A stretch of 64,000 nucleotides of DNA from Amorphophallus konjac (Eukaryota > Streptophyta > Magnoliopsida > Alismatales > Araceae). Position numbers and translations under genes: made by a program. The stretch covers positions 345,252,243-345,316,242 of the forward strand of contig CM040121.1 of the NCBI GenBank assembly GCA_022559845.1, given 5' to 3'. Within the stretch, counting starts at the first letter, position 1; each line of letters opens with the position of its first letter. Below the pieces are notes generated by a model. That model saw only the letters and a list, made by a program, of their open reading frames with translations. It was not told where the DNA came from and did not search any database. This document shows positions 46,353 to 59,989 of this stretch, one piece after another.

Positions 46353-48629
46353 TGATGTGGGACGGACTGAGGAGACGACGCTATATGAGACGGACACAAC
46401 TCGACCAGTAATGACACGACTACTAGAGCGACCTCGGCTCGACACTAAGAGCTCCTATGGGCTACACGTCACTAATAGAAGTGCAAACTCACTCGTCATC
46501 CCAGGCGAGGGAAAGCGTGGATCGTGCGCGGTTAAGGAACCGGCAGAGTTCAAGGTAGTCTGACTCAACTTCCGGACTCGGATCGAGTCGCGGGATGGGT
46601 CACTCTCACACTCACAGCGGCGACATGAACACACGGGCTAGGAACCTACAATCTCACAGCGGCATAAGACCATATACTAGCTAAGCAAAGTAACGCCGAG
46701 AAGTTTAGACCGTTTCCTCCACACACCCGGCGTGGCGAAGACAACCCCGGCCGATTTACGGACTCCCGGTTAAACAATTTTACAGCGGTACAAATATTTG
46801 ACCCACTCCACGTAGGGAGGTAAAAGGTCACATGCCGGGCCCGGGAATCATGCGAATCGGGTTGACGGGTAGCATCTTGATGTCGCTCGGCGGTGCCGAA
46901 CTCTGCATTTTCGTGCTGTCCGGACGGCACGTTCTACGGGTCCGTGGGGCCCACGGATGGCGCTATCCTTCCGACCTGCTAGGGTGGGGCCCGCTGTGAT
47001 GGGGACCCCTGGTGGCGCACCTCCCTGGACGGCGGTCGGCCGAAAACTCCGGTCGGAGGCCGAACGGCTCCGATCTCCAAGTTGTGAAGTGGCTGCCCAC
47101 GGATTTTGGTTTCTATTTTCCGGCGCGCGCTCCGGCGAGATCGGCCGCTGCGACCAATCCCGATGTCGGATCGGGGCACAGGAGCTATCGTTGGAAAGCT
47201 CTCTTGAAATACTTCAATCTAGGCCCAAAGAGAGGACCTGGATCTGCGCGGATCTAGACTTTGTTAAATTTTGAAGTTCCTGTTGTACAGTACCCGAACT
47301 CTCAGATCAGCAGGTGAGTTGTCTGAGAACTGCCATTGACCGTGAGGTAGACGTCCGATTCAGCTCCTGAGCTCTTCAACAAACTTGTAGAGATGTAAAC
47401 AAGGAAAACGGAAATAATATTTGTGGAAGGATTTGTGGAGGCTATGATTTGTTATGATTTTAACACTGGCGAGTGGTTGGATCTGAAAACTGGCAGACAA
47501 TACTGTAGATGGATCAGAAGATGAATTTTGAAAAATATGAGATGGCCTCACGAAATTCCAAAAAAAATTGGGGATGATGGGATTGGTGGATAAAACTCCC
47601 AGTGAAATGGGGAGCTCTTGGAAAAATCAAAATATGGGTCGAACACTGGAAACTCAGGAAAGATGGAAATCAGATTTGAAACTGGCAGAACTGAAATTGA
47701 AAGTTGGACGAAAATGGAAAATTAGAAAAGGTGAACTAGAAGGCCAACCGAATTTTTTGTGGTGTGGTTGACATCCCTAGAACATCCCCTCCAAATTTGG
47801 TGCCCAGAAGATCATGAGGGAGAGCAGCAAAATTCGGACAATCTGCTGCTGGACTGCACGGACAGAATACCGATGAGAACCGTGGCGGTGCGAGGGCGGC
47901 ACGATGGCGGCGGCGGCGATCTCCTGACCGATAAGGGAGGCATCACACCTCAGAATGGCAACCTTCACATCTGCAAGGGGGAGAGGGAGGAGAGAGGAGG
48001 GGTGCGCCCAAGGGCTTGCTCCAAGAAAATTTCTGATTTCAAATGGCATTAATTCCTCCAAATGGGAAAAATACAAGTTTTATATGATACATGTCAAATC
48101 CAATCTCCACCATTGGATCTAGGGATGGGGAAGGGATGGCCTAGATTAAGTGTGACCAACACACACACACAAAAATAAATAAAAATTCAAAGGGGGGGGG
48201 GGGGGGCGGCCTATTGACCAAGGGGACATGGTAGGTGGGGTGGGTGGGAAATGTTGACAATTTTGGTCCATTGTCCCCCATGTGGACAATTGACTTGTCC
48301 AAGGCTTCTAGATGCCACCTAGGAGGTTGACCAGCCCCACAAGGATGACATGGACCAATGGGAGGGGTTCTGGGGGCCCGTGGGACCCGGGGGTCCCATT
48401 TTGCAAATAAACCCCTCTTACAATCAAAATTACAAACCGAATAAAATGAAACAAACACACATTACACACAAATAAAGTATAAACAAATATGATAAATGTC
48501 GAGACTCAAGGGGGAGTCTCCAGGCTGTCTCCGAGCCAGATGGACGCTGAAGTGGCTCGAGTCGTGCTCCGCGTGCGGTACCGGTGGCTCGGCGTATCGC
48601 GCTTCTCAACTGCTCCGGTGTCCGCAGCA
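46353..48629. mobile_element. 2.3-kb solo LTR inserted in Tat-2 gag
   Basis: TGATGTGGGACGG...GTCCGCAGCA, flanked by the 5-bp duplication CTCGG (46348-46352 and 48630-48634). Removing it joins the two gag halves in frame (FTDLVAE followed by KMKPDEE). There is no internal domain, primer-binding site or second copy of the termini inside, so a solo LTR is the simplest reading. Orientation is not determined. It includes a run of 15 G at 48192-48206 and a short CA/AT-rich stretch before it. Confidence 0.85.
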
Positions 48630-48634
48630 CTCGG

Positions 48635-49686
48635 CCACCAAATCTGTGAAGGAATATTCTAGGCCGACCCTGTCTTGAAACCGCTGGATGAACTTGTCTT
48701 TCACTATCTTGAAATTCTCGGCGTCCTCTAGTGGTAGAGAGTAGAAACATTCAAGCGCGACCCCATCTAGCGATCATCGAAATAAATACGCCATAAGGTG
48801 ATCATCATACTGAAACTGGGCCGATTTATATAGAAAGTACCTTACATGGATAAAGGGATTGCTGTTCCCGTCATACTTGTAGTAATTGGGGAGCTCGGAT
48901 TGTGGGGGGAAATTGAATGTTCTAAAAGCTTAGAATTGTAATGTTTGCCAAGGACTGTGGGCCAACCCGCATTTGGATAAAGTCAAGTTGTTGTTGCATG
49001 GCGGCCCATTTATCAAGTAGTTCCTGCTCCCTGGACGGAGTAGGGATAGTGAAAGATGGAATCTGAGGAGTAGAGGGGTAAACAGATGGAGGAGGTGGCC
49101 CATAAGAAGGATATCGGGCCGAAGGATGACCCATATTGGTGTGGACTTGGGCTGCCCCTTGATGAGGGCGCATAAAATCATTTGGGCCGACGAGGACCTG
49201 CGGCACTGGTGAGCCGGACATATGATGATCCGCTATAGAAGAAGGAGGGACAATGGCCTTTCCCTTATCCAAAAATTGCTGGGCCGAACCAGAAGACTGG
49301 CCCACTTCCAGACTAGATAATCTGAGGGTCCTGGGTTGGACCGGAGTGAGGTCGATGGGATGAACAGCGGGCCCGTCAGCTCTAGGCTGAATAATGGAAG
49401 CATTGGACTGACCTTGCACAATCGTGGAAGGTGGGGTGTTGGACCCCTGCATGGTCTGATAAACAGCCTGAAGTTGGGCCGGATCTAATTGGGCCATCAT
49501 TTGAAGAATAGAATTGGCGGAAGGAGGAGGAAGAGATTGAGTGGATTGGGTGCCTTCCATAGGGACGGAGGACGAAGGAGGGATGGGCCCCTCTCCGAAA
49601 TGGAAGGAGATAACCCTAGAGGAATCCTCTAGAAGCCCTTGAGGAAGAGACTCCTCTTGGGAACGAGAGAGATCAAAAGAGGCCAT
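48635..49686 (-). pseudogene. gag: Tat-2 Gag, N-terminal part
   Basis: Starts MASFDLSRSQEE at 49686 with a Ser/Pro/Gln-rich N-terminal 230 residues. The frame stops at 48922. In the next frame it continues with FPPQSELPNYYKYDGNSNPF and a retrotransposon-Gag core (KFIQRFQDRVGLEYSFTDL) up to the solo LTR at 48629. One frameshift lies near 48920 and one in-frame TGA near 48765. The region before the ATG (to 50604) is the untranslated leader. Confidence 0.75.
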
Positions 49687-50604
49687 GGTGGACTCAAAGA
49701 GCGGATTGAAGTAGGACTTGGAAAAGGAATTGCCCCTAGGTTATGATGCTTCTAGAGATCGGAAGCAACTCCACATGCAACGAAAGACCTTAACAAAAAA
49801 TACAAAAAACACCAAACAAACACACAATGAGTGATTTAAACTAGATGATTTTAACGAAGATGTAAGTGAAAAGAGTTAAAAAACACTCAAGGTCAACCAA
49901 GTTATTTAGATGATGCAACAAGATTTTTATGGTTTTCTCCTTTAGAACCTTAGTGACTTGATTAAAATGGTGCTCTCAACAATAGGTTCCTAATAGGAGA
50001 AAGATATGTAGCTTGGTTGACTCTAAATGTAATCACTCCCTCACTTATGCAACCTAGACACGGTGTGGTAAAGGTACAACCGGCCCGGTGTCCGTGTGGG
50101 AATCTACGGCTCGCGGAGACTTATGGAGGTCCTTGATGTGATCTCCTAGTCGGCCCCAAGGAATATGGAGACGACAGATTCACACACCAAGATAGGAAAA
50201 TGCAACTAAAGTACGAATATGAATGATCCTATGTGCACCGGGGTGCATGCAAATTCTAGCCTAAAAACTAACAATCAAATATGCAACCAATGAAGTAAAT
50301 ATGCATAACAACTAAGGAGGAGACCCGATAACACCCAAGCATGAAAATCACAGTAAAAACTGTAGAAATAATAACAACCTTGGGATGCGTACCAGTAATT
50401 GGAGAAACGGTCTAAACTAAGATTGCTAGAGAGATAAGATGGCCTATTTCTGGGCCGCTTTTAAGCCCGAGACGGCCGAACAGTAGACCGCCAAAGTGAC
50501 CAGAGAGCAGAAAATAGCAGGAAAATAAAGGGAAAACACGGGCAACTTGGACAAACAAAGGACAACAGGTTAAACAGAGATTCAAAGCACGATTGGCACT
50601 AGAT
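49687..50604 (-). other. Tat-2 5' leader
   Basis: About 900 bp between primer-binding site and gag with no gene. It holds one inverted-repeat pair at 50439 and 50472 (33 bp apart; ATGGCCTATTTCTGGGCCGC and ACGGCCGAACAGTAGACCGC). Confidence 0.65.
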
Positions 50605-50622
50605 GACCCACCGTGATCGCCA
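50605..50622 (-). other. Tat-2 primer-binding site (putative)
   Basis: On the element strand TGGCGATCACGGTGGGTC starts eight bases after the 5' LTR end at 50631. It begins with TGG, as required to pair with a tRNA CCA end. I cannot name the tRNA with certainty. The first 11-13 bases also occur inside the Tat LTRs. Confidence 0.6.
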
Positions 50623-52028
50623 AAAAATTATGTTGATTGTTATGTGTCCCTTTTTGCAATATGAATATGATGTCAACAATGATGGAAATATGAACAAGCA
50701 ATGAAATCACTCAACCTATGAACATGTGCAACATGAACCTAGGCAATCAACATGAACTCTAGCATGGGCATGCTATCTCTATCAGGAGTAGAATAAGCAA
50801 ATGAAGAAAAAAGAACACACGCCGGGGCGTGGGGCAAGGGAATAAAAGAAAACACACAGTATAGGTGGAACACGCAAATAAGGAAGAGATATGAGGAAGG
50901 AGAGAGCTACTGCCCAAACTAAAGAAAGATGTGATCGCCACTAAGGTAAAAACAAGCCAAAGACTTGAGAAATACCTTAGAATAGGAGGATGCAACACCC
51001 GCCCATGGGAGAGAGAAAGAACTACAACTTTATAAAATGTAATGGCCGAGGATCAATGCGCCACAGAAGTGTGACGGCCTTACAATAAGCCGCTACAGAC
51101 CCTAACGCTCCTTTGATAGACCGTTAGAGAATTGCAGAAAAGGAACTTAGGAATCTTTGATCTCCACGCTTTCCAGCCGGTCAGAAAGCTTGGGCCTCGT
51201 GATGTAGACTCTGTAAACCTGCAAAAAAGTGTAGAACACAAAGAAAACAACCCAGATTAGCCCTTGAGCAAGAGTAGTATCAATAAATCAAAAGAACTCA
51301 AAAGCATGCAAAAGGAGAGGGAAATATCGGGGAGGTTGGTTTTTTAACCCCTCTGGGGCGTTTAAAAGATGGGAGAGATGTTTAGATGAATGCAGAAGAT
51401 GCAAGAACGTGAAGGAAGAAAAAGGGAGATGCTATGATGCTTGGAGGAGGGAAAAAGAGACTAAGAAAACAACTTGACTGAACTAGACCCTTGGAACCAA
51501 TACTCTTTGGACTTTGGAAGAAGATGGACATGGGAAGCAGCTCTCCTTAGTTGGTTCTAGCTCCAGGATGCAGCAGCACTTCGACGCGAACTCCAGATGT
51601 CTCCTCCGCAAGTCACGAAGTCAAGGGTTCTATTTATAGACCCTCAAACTCTCTGGTCGAGGAAGTAAGAATCCATCTAGAAAGTAGGACGTTTCTTAGC
51701 AAACTCTTGAATATAACACTCTAAAGAGTCCATAGAGACAAATAGAAGGTTCTAAGGATTAGACTTGAGGGAGAAATCGAGGAAACAAACTCTTAATCCG
51801 GCCACGGAGTAGCAGAGAAAGAGCAGTTCTGCTAGAACTCTCTGTTTAATGTAACGGCTGAATGATAAACCGCCACAGTGATGTAGTGTAGCACCCCATA
51901 TAAAATTTTTTTATTATTATCAATATTTTTCAAATAAAAATAAAATAATATTAGATAAACTATTTAGGTAGTTTATGTAAGAAGTAGGAACATGAAGTTA
52001 TCATATATAAAGGTTATTCACTTAACAA

Positions 52029-52102
52029 GTGGCTTCCTAGTGTAGTTGGTTAAGTAGCTTGCCTTCCAATCCAATGACCAGGGTTCAAATCTTAGCATCC
52101 AC
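52029..52102 (+). repeat. tRNA-derived sequence inside the Tekay-B 5' LTR
   Basis: 74 nt with an A-box-like TAGTGTAGTTGG and a B-box-like GGGTTCAAATC at tRNA spacing, and ends that can pair (GTGG with CCAC), followed by CA. The anticodon-loop region (CTTCCAA) resembles tRNA-Gly(TCC), but the stems are imperfect. It is degenerate, so a working tRNA is unlikely. The identical 74-nt interval is in the 3' LTR at 60157-60230. Confidence 0.6.
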
Positions 52103-53398
52103 CATGTATCTACCCTTTTTGCCAAATAATTATATGATATAAGCTAATCTTGCACTTACGAATTGGGCCATGGGTTAGATGTCCAAACAATTGTCTCTTA
52201 TCTCTCCAGCCTATCTCTTATCTCTCCAGCCTGTACAAGCTGTAAAGACTCATTATTTCAGATCTTGTCCTCTATCCGTTCATACTAGACCCTATAACAT
52301 CCCCTTTTGCTACCCCCATTCCCATTCTAGGCTAGCTGAGGTTGGGGCAAAGCTTTGCTAGAGGGGTTCTGCTGCTACGAACTTCACAGAGGTAGGTGTT
52401 CTCAACTTTTAACTAAATTAGTAGCTAATCTAGGATGATTAGTCTAGGCCTTTAGTATTAGGCTCATTTCCATGCGATTTTAGTGTTTTTAAAGCATGTG
52501 TTGACTTAAGTCTAGGATGATTAGTATGCCTTAGCTTCACACCTAAGATAATTAGCACATATTAAATTTATACCCAGAATAATTAGCAAGTATTAGCAAG
52601 TATTAGTCTCATATCTAGAATGATTAACATGTGTTGGCTTAAATCTAGGATGATTAGCATGCATTAGCTTCATACTTGAAATGATTAGTATGTATTAGCT
52701 TTATATCTAAAATAATTAGCAAGTATTAGCAAGTATTAACAAGTATTAGTAAGTATTAGTCTCATACCTAGAATAATTAGCATGTGTTAGCTTAAATCTA
52801 GGACGATTAGTATGTATTAGCTAATATCTATATTTGATATAGTTCATGCTTTAGTAAAGGGCCTGTCATTTGTCAATTTCTGTGAAACTAAAACCACCAT
52901 GTTAAAAATGTTATATAAGAGAAACTAAAGCCTGAAAATAGTGAAAGAAGAAATTGTAGTCAAGAGGATGAAAAATGTGGAAAAAGACCAAGTTGAAAGA
53001 GGCCAAGTGGAAAAGGACCCAGTTGAAAGCACAATGAAATGATATTGAAAATATAGGGTTATAAGAAGGAGAATAATGAAAAATCTAGAGAGAATGAGAA
53101 TGTGTGCAAGAAGAGAAAGTCGTAGATTGGAAGGTTAGGAAGAAGTTTCATGAAGAGTGCAGAGAGAGAAAATGAGAGGAAGAAGGTGAAAAATGTGAAA
53201 AAACGAGATCTATAGGCGTAGGTGAACAGTTACTGAGTAAAAAATCAGAACCGTAGAAAATTAATTATAACTTAAAAACTAAGAAGAATTGTAGGATATG
53301 GTAAAATAAGAAAATCTGTATCTACAAGAGGGGAAGAACTTTTGTGAAGAACTCAGAGTGAAAGGAGGACTGGAAGGGCATGAAAATTAGGGAACAAA

Positions 53399-54047
53399 AC
53401 TGATGAGTCGACTCTGCCTGATGGATGAGTTGACGCAGTACTGTTCATATGAACTGATGAGTCAACCCTGTGAGCTGGAAATTGAACTGATGAGTCGACG
53501 CAGCCTGATGGATGAGTTGACGTAGTACTGTTCATATGAACTGATGAGTCAACCCTGTGAGCTGGAAATTGAACTGATGAGTCGACGCAGCCTGATAGAT
53601 GAGTTGACGCAGTACTGTTCATATGAACTGATGAGTCAACCCTGTGAGCTGGAAATTGAACTGATGAGTCGACGCAGCCTGATGGATGAGTTGACGCAGT
53701 ACTGTTCATATGAACTGATGAGTCAACCCTGTGAGCTGGAAATTGAACTGATGAGTCGACGCAGCCTGATGGATGAGTTGACGCAGTATTGTTCATATGA
53801 ACTGATGAGTCGACCCTGCCTATGAAAATGAACTGGTGAGTTGACCCTGCCTATGAAAATGAACTGATGAGTCGACCCTGCCAACAGATTTGAACTAATG
53901 AGTCGACCCTGCCAATGAAAATGAACTGATGAGTTGACGCGGTGAATTGATGAGTTGACGCGGTGAACTGATGAGTTGACGCGGTGAACTGATGAGTTGA
54001 CGCGATGAGCTGATGAGTTGACGCGATGAACTATTGAGTCGACCCAG
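53399..54047. repeat. 87-bp minisatellite with GTCGAC/GTTGAC motifs (5' LTR)
   Basis: The unit contains CTGATGAGTCGACGCAG, GATGAGTTGACGCAG, the palindrome GTTCATATGAAC and CTGATGAGTCAACCC. GTCGAC recurs every 87 bp (53494, 53581 and onward). Shorter 21-bp repeats of TGATGAGTTGACGCGG follow near 53930-54030. The array ends about 550 bp upstream of the LTR TATA box. Confidence 0.9.
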
Positions 54048-54600
54048 CTAGCTCATTACGTTAACGTGATCATTAGGCTTTCACTTTTGCTATCTCCACT
54101 GATAGATGGCAGCCGGAGAGGTGATTTTTAACTCCTGACAGGGTCCTCTAAACCCTGTATAATTCCCAGGAAGGGCATCCCACAGTAAGGATGTCATTTC
54201 TAAAATTGTCAGGTGGCCCATAAGGCACCTCTCTTATCTAGTTTTTCCGTGTATCAAACGTTACTGGTTTCCACTCCTAGTTCATCCCTACACATCAATG
54301 CGCCCTTGGATTCCATTCCATAATTCCACCTTATATATCATACTGGTCAAACCTTGAAATTTCACATTGGGAGAGTGGATGTCAACATACATGATAAATG
54401 CTGTGCATATAGGGCCCGGTCTGGTCCTGGGGGGAGCACCCGAAGGTACTTGTGCCCATGGGAGTTTATTGACCACGGTGTTTGGCATTGCGCCGAAGTA
54501 CTTGCTTGCTAGACTTTAGACATTCCACTCATTCTCATGATATTACTTGATTGATTGACTTGAGACCTGCAAAAGGGTAAAAGTGCTTACTTGAATGCAT

Positions 54601-54609
54601 TATAAATAG
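54601..54609 (+). promoter_or_regulatory. Tekay-B LTR TATA box
   Basis: TATAAATAG, also present in the 3' LTR at 62816-62824. Confidence 0.6.
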
Positions 54610-55327
54610 CCAATTCCAGTTATACACTTGAAACTACTTTGCTTACTATTACTAGCTTGAATAACATGTTTCTACTCAGTTACTAGCTTAAATAACATGT
54701 TGCTATTCAGTTATCACTGACTTGACATCATTTACTATCACTTGCCACTGCTGCTTGAAATTGTGAAACCTATATACTCACTTTCTACTTCCGTCGATTT
54801 TACAATTCTTTGATATCTATCTGTCTGCATGCATAGGTTTCGTACATTAAATGAATGTGTAATTCACTTAAAGCATGTTAAAATTTGAGATGTAAATCCT
54901 ACTGAGCGATTTGCTCATCTAGTTATTTTCTAACCTTTCCAGGAAATTCAGATATCAGTCAGAACTCGGAAGGGAATGAGTCGGAGTGATGAGTGTAAAA
55001 ATAGAGTTATCTTGTTATCTTGTAAATTGTACTTGTGTAAATGGTGTTATTGTAATTTCATTTATGTCAGTCATATCAAGTTATGTCAGACGTCAGCTGT
55101 GTTAGTCCAATAATTGTAATAAGGGCTTGAAGCCTAGTAGTTGGACTTGGATATGTATGTAATTGTCATTGGGTTAGTTGTATCAATTGTCAGCTCATCC
55201 TAATTGTATTAACTTCGAGTTAAATCCTAGTCAATTGCGCACTCTGATATTTACATGATTGACACGATCTATATAGACGCGTCACGCCTCCGGGTAATCT
55301 TCCGCGCTCGGGGCGTGACAGTCTTCG

Positions 55328-55340
55328 TGGTATCAGAGCC
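55328..55340 (+). other. Tekay-B primer-binding site (initiator tRNA-Met)
   Basis: TGGTATCAGAGCC, seven bases after the 5' LTR end at 55320. Confidence 0.9.
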
Positions 55341-55557
55341 TAGGTTTTCAAACCTAGGGAACTAGAAAAAATAAATGGTTAGAAATTGAAATCTATGTAA
55401 AAAAAAAAACTTGAGTCCAAGGATAGGTAAAACCCAAGTTCAAGGATAGATATACCTTACCCGGTGAGATGGATAGAGCCATGGGTTAAGATTTCTAGTG
55501 ACTTTATCCTTATAAGTAAAACCGACCCTTATCTTACTTAAACACTTTTGTAGGATC

Positions 55558-58500
55558 ATGGCTGCTGAAAGAGCACAATGGCGCGAGATGCAGCGCACCG
55601 TGCAGGGCCTTACACAGGCACTACAGCAAGTGGCCCAAGGCGGAGCTAACCGTGGAGCAGGTGACCTCCACAGGAGTTTCCGTAACATGAACCCACCAAG
55701 ATTCACGGGTTCATCCGACCCCGAGGACGCCGAGAATTGGGTAAAAGAGATGGAACGAATCTTCCGTGTGATGCAATGCGCGGACGACGAGAAGGTTTTA
55801 CTGGCCGTATTCCAACTGGAGCGGGACGCTCGATGCTGGTGGGAATCCATAGAAGCAACACTACCAGAATACCATGTCACATGGGATGAATTCACGGAGC
55901 ATTTCAACAACAAGTACTTCTCCGATCATATCCAGGAAAAGAAAGCCACAGAATTCACCGTTCTAAAACAACGGGGCTTGAAAGTGGCCGAGTATGAGGC
56001 CCAATTTTCTAGATTATCTAGGTATGCACCTCACTTGGTGTGTACAGAAAAGATGAAGGCGAGAAGATTCCTTAACGGGCTTCGGCCCCATTATATCACA
56101 CAACTGGCCCCGATGGACATCCAAGTCTATTCGGAGATGGTTCGGCGTGCTCAACTGCTGGAAGACGCCACCAAATTATCTGAGAGAATCCGAGGAAGAG
56201 ACAAGAAGGAACCCGTCACAAGCCCGTGAAAATTCAAACAATCCTTCAACAAGAAGCGATTCTTCATGGGAGGGGAGCCCTCTAAGGCGATGAAATTCCA
56301 GAAGAATGATCGGCCATTCTCCACCACCACACCATCAAAGGAGATTTGCAAATATTGTGATAAAGCTGGTCATAGGACCGAGGAATGCTGGAGAAAGTTA
56401 GGAGCTTGTCTTCGATGTGGGAGCCGAGAGCATCGAATCCCAGACTGCCCACTGATGAAGGAGCAGGACATCAAAGACGAGAAGCGTCCGTTAAAGAAAC
56501 AAGGCCGTCTACAAGCTCTCCGAGAGACGGAACCCACTGAAGGCGGAATTGTGGAAGGTACTCTCACTATTTGTTCAAAAATTGCTCAAGTTTTATTTGA
56601 TACCGGAGCAACTCATTCATTCATTTCCAAGAACTTTGCTGCTTCATTTTCTAAGAAACATGAACTGTTAGATTTGGTCATATCTACACCCCTTGGGAAT
56701 GAGTCTGATGTCACTTACCACTATCCAAATTGTGAAGTGATGATTAAGGGAAGTAATTTACCTGCTGACCTGATATGCCTAGATATGAAGGGTTATGATG
56801 TTATACTAGGTGCCGACTGGCTATCCACATACCAAGCAACTGTAGATTGTCGGCATGGCAAGGTAACTTTCGTAGATTTCCCAGATCTAGTTTACAATAG
56901 CCCTCGGAGTAAATCACTTCTTATATCAGCACTCCGAGCTAGTAAACTTATGAATAAGGGATGCATGACTTTCATAGCATTCGTGACTGCCACGGAAGTC
57001 GAGAAGGTTAAACTTGAAGACATCCGTGTAATTCGGGATTTTCCCGATGTTTTTCCAGAAGATTTAACCGGCTTACCCCCGGAAAGGGAAGTGTCGTTCA
57101 CAATCGACCTTGTCCCTGGTGCTGGTCCTATTTCCAGGGCACCATACAGAATGTCCCCTGCTGAGCTGAAGGAACTAAAAGAGCAGCTAATGGAATTATT
57201 GAAAAAGGGTTTCATCAGGCCGAGTACTTCCCCATGGGGAGCACCCGTGCTATTCGTCAAAAAGAAGGACGGATCGATGAGATTATGCATAGATTATCGG
57301 CAGCTAAATCACCTTACAATCAAGAACAAGTATCCACTGCCAAGGATTGATGAGCTGTTCGATCAACTATCTGAAGCTTTATATTTCTCCAAGATTGATC
57401 TTCGTTCTGGTTACCACCAATTGAAGATTAAAGAAGAAGATATTCATAAAACTGCATTCCGAAGCAGGTATGGGCATTACGAATTTACTGTTATACCTTT
57501 CGGACTAACAAATGCCCCCGCAGCTTTTATGCAGTTAATGAACAACATATTCAGGCCCTATTTAGACCAATTTATTGTGGTCTTTATTGATGATATTCTG
57601 ATCTATTCAAAGACTGAAGAAGATCATGAAGAACACCTCAAGAAGGCATTACAGATATTAAGGGAAAACAAGCTATATGCCAAATTCAGCAAATGCGAGT
57701 TCTGGCTCGAGGAAGTATCCTTCTTAGGCCATATCATTTCGAAGAATGGAATTGCTGTTGACCCATCAAAGGTCGAAGCCGTGAAGAATTGGGAACGACC
57801 CACAAATGTAACTGAGATTCGGAGCTTCTTGGGTCTAGCTGGTTACTATCGGCGTTTTATAAAGGACTTCTCCAAAATTGTTGTTCCCCTGACCAGGTTA
57901 ATCCGCAAGGAAGTGCCTTATGAGTAGAAGGAAGACTGTGAAAAGAGTTTCCAAACTTTGAAGGATCTCTTGACCACTGCTCCAGTCTTATCATTACCAA
58001 TGGAAGGAGAAAAATATGAGGTATATACCGATGCTTCTGGTATTGGCCTCGGATGTGTATTGATGCAGAATGGGAGAGTCATTGCGTACTCTTCCCGACA
58101 ATTGAAGAAACATGAAGAGAACTACCCAGTTCACGACTTAGAACTGGCCGCAGTAGTATTCGCTTTAAAGATCTGGAGGCACTATCTCTACGGAGAACAA
58201 TTCACTGTGTACTCCGATCATAAAAGCCTCAAGTACTTATTCTCCCAAAAGGAGCTAAACATGCGGCAAAGGCGTTGGCTCGAGTATCTCAAGGATTTCG
58301 ACTTTACTATACAGTACCATCCTGGTAAGGGTAATTCCGTAGCTGATGCCCTTAGTCGAAAGCCGAGAACAATATTGGCCAACTGCATGATACAAGAATG
58401 GAAACTGCTGGAGAAATTCTCTGAGCTTGATATCAGCACAGATGAGAAGAGCATGTGTATTATTCTATCTCATATGAGCCTACATCCAGATTTACTACCT

Positions 58501-59949
58501 GAAATCAAGAAGTTACAAGAAGAGGATCCCTCGCTAGTGGAGATAAAGAGCAAGATGGACGAGAGACTAGATTTCAAGCTGGCACCTGATGGCAGATTAC
58601 TATTTCATGCACGGACATGTGTGCCCGACTGTCCCGAATTGAAGAAGAAGATTCTTGAAGAAGCTCATAGATCGAGGTAAACAATCCACCCTGGAGCTAC
58701 TAAGATGTACCAAGACTTGAAAAGAACTTTTTGTTGGCCTAACATGAAAAGGGAGGTAGCAGACTTTGTGTCTCGTTGCCTCACATGCCAACAAGTGAAG
58801 GCAGAACATCAAAAACCCGCCGGAAAACTACATCCGCTGGATATTCCCAAGTGGAAGTGGGAGGACATTGGCATGGACTTTATCATGGGTTTGTCCAAGA
58901 CTAGGGGCGGATATGATGGAATTTGGGTAATTATCGACCGGTTAACTAAATCGGCCCATTTCTTACCCATCAAAAGTTGATGGTCAGTCGACGTAGTTGC
59001 TGCCCTGTATATTAAGGAGATGGTTAGATTGCATGGAGTTCCCGTATCGATCGTATCTGATCGAGACCCACGCTTCACCTCTCATTTTTGGAAGGGTCTA
59101 CAACACTCTCTGGGGACGAAACTTAATTTCAGCACTGCTTTCCATCCCCAGACAGATGGTCAGACTGAAAGGACAAATCAAGTTATTGAAGATATGTTAA
59201 GGGCATGTATTATAGATTTCGACGGAAGCTGGCATGACCACTTACCACTAGCCGAATTTGCATATAATAACAGCTATCAAGCTAGTATTCAAATGGCTCC
59301 TTTCGAGGCGCTTTATGGCAGGAGTTGTCGTTCTCCAATATGCTGGGAAGAAGTCAGTGAAAGACAAATTCTAGGCCCAGATATGGTTAGAGATTCAACT
59401 GAGAAGATACACCTTATCAAAGAGAGACTCAAGGTAGCTCAGTGCAGGCAAAAATCTTATGCTGATAACAGAAGAAGAGATTTGGAATTTCAAGTGGGTG
59501 ACCATGCATTTCTCAAGGTATCTCCCGGCCGAGGTATTAGAAGATTCGGTGTTAAGGGCAAGCTTACACCAAGGTTTATCGGTCCATTTGAAGTATTGGA
59601 AAGAGTGGGCGAGGTGGCTTACCGCATTGCCTTACCTCCTCAACTCTCGGAAGTGCACAATGTATTTCATATATCTATGCTGAAGAAATATGTGCACGAC
59701 CCTTCTCACATCATCAATCATGCTGAATTGGTGATTCAAAGGGACCTTACTTATGAGCAAAAGCCGATGCGGATCTTCGACCGTGAAGTTCGAGTTCTAA
59801 GGAGCAAGACGATCCCTATGGTAAAAATTCAATGGAATCGATGCTCGGAGCAAGAAGCAACTTGGGAGACCGAGGAATCTATGAAGAGAAGATACCCAGA
59901 ACTATTCGGCAAGTATCTTATACTTTCTACAGTATCCTTATGTAGTTGA
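55558..59949 (+). pseudogene. gag-pol: Tekay-B Gag-Pol with four in-frame stops
   Basis: A single frame of 1464 codons from MAAERAQWREMQ. In order: Gag; zinc knuckles [14 protein letters not shown] (residue about 264) and [14 protein letters not shown]; protease [11 protein letters not shown] (about 348); reverse transcriptase with [12 protein letters not shown] and [10 protein letters not shown] (about 678); RNase [11 protein letters not shown]; integrase with [30 protein letters not shown] and [10 protein letters not shown]; and a chromodomain near the end ([16 protein letters not shown]). Stops are at 56227, 57925, 58678 and 58978, and three of the four fit single transitions. There is no frameshift, so it is less decayed than Tekay-A. 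The upstream gag ATG at 55558 follows a leader of about 240 bp. Confidence 0.9.
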
Positions 59950-59989
59950 ATTTATCCTTATACAATTGAATTTGGGGACCAAATTCTTT

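Larger units (their letters stand above)
51887..55320 (+). repeat. Tekay-B 5' LTR
   Basis: TGTAGCACCCC...GGGGCGTGACA. It contains a tRNA-like sequence (52029-52102), an AT-rich zone of degenerate ATTAGCAAGTATTAG-type repeats (about 52420-52830), a GTCGAC minisatellite (53399-54047) and a TATAAATAG box (54601-54609). Open frames over the minisatellite on both strands are artefacts of its 87-bp (29-codon) period. Confidence 0.9.

Noticed and set aside
48192..48206. Run of 15 G residues as a functional polypurine tract
   Set aside because: It is inside the 2.3-kb solo LTR rather than adjacent to an LTR start, so it is better read as a simple repeat.
53399..54047. CTGATGAG in the Tekay-B minisatellite as a hammerhead ribozyme (retrozyme-like)
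   Set aside because: The unit has CTGATGAG but no GAAA segment placed to close stem II and no cleavage-site stem arrangement. The match to the conserved core is partial and likely chance.
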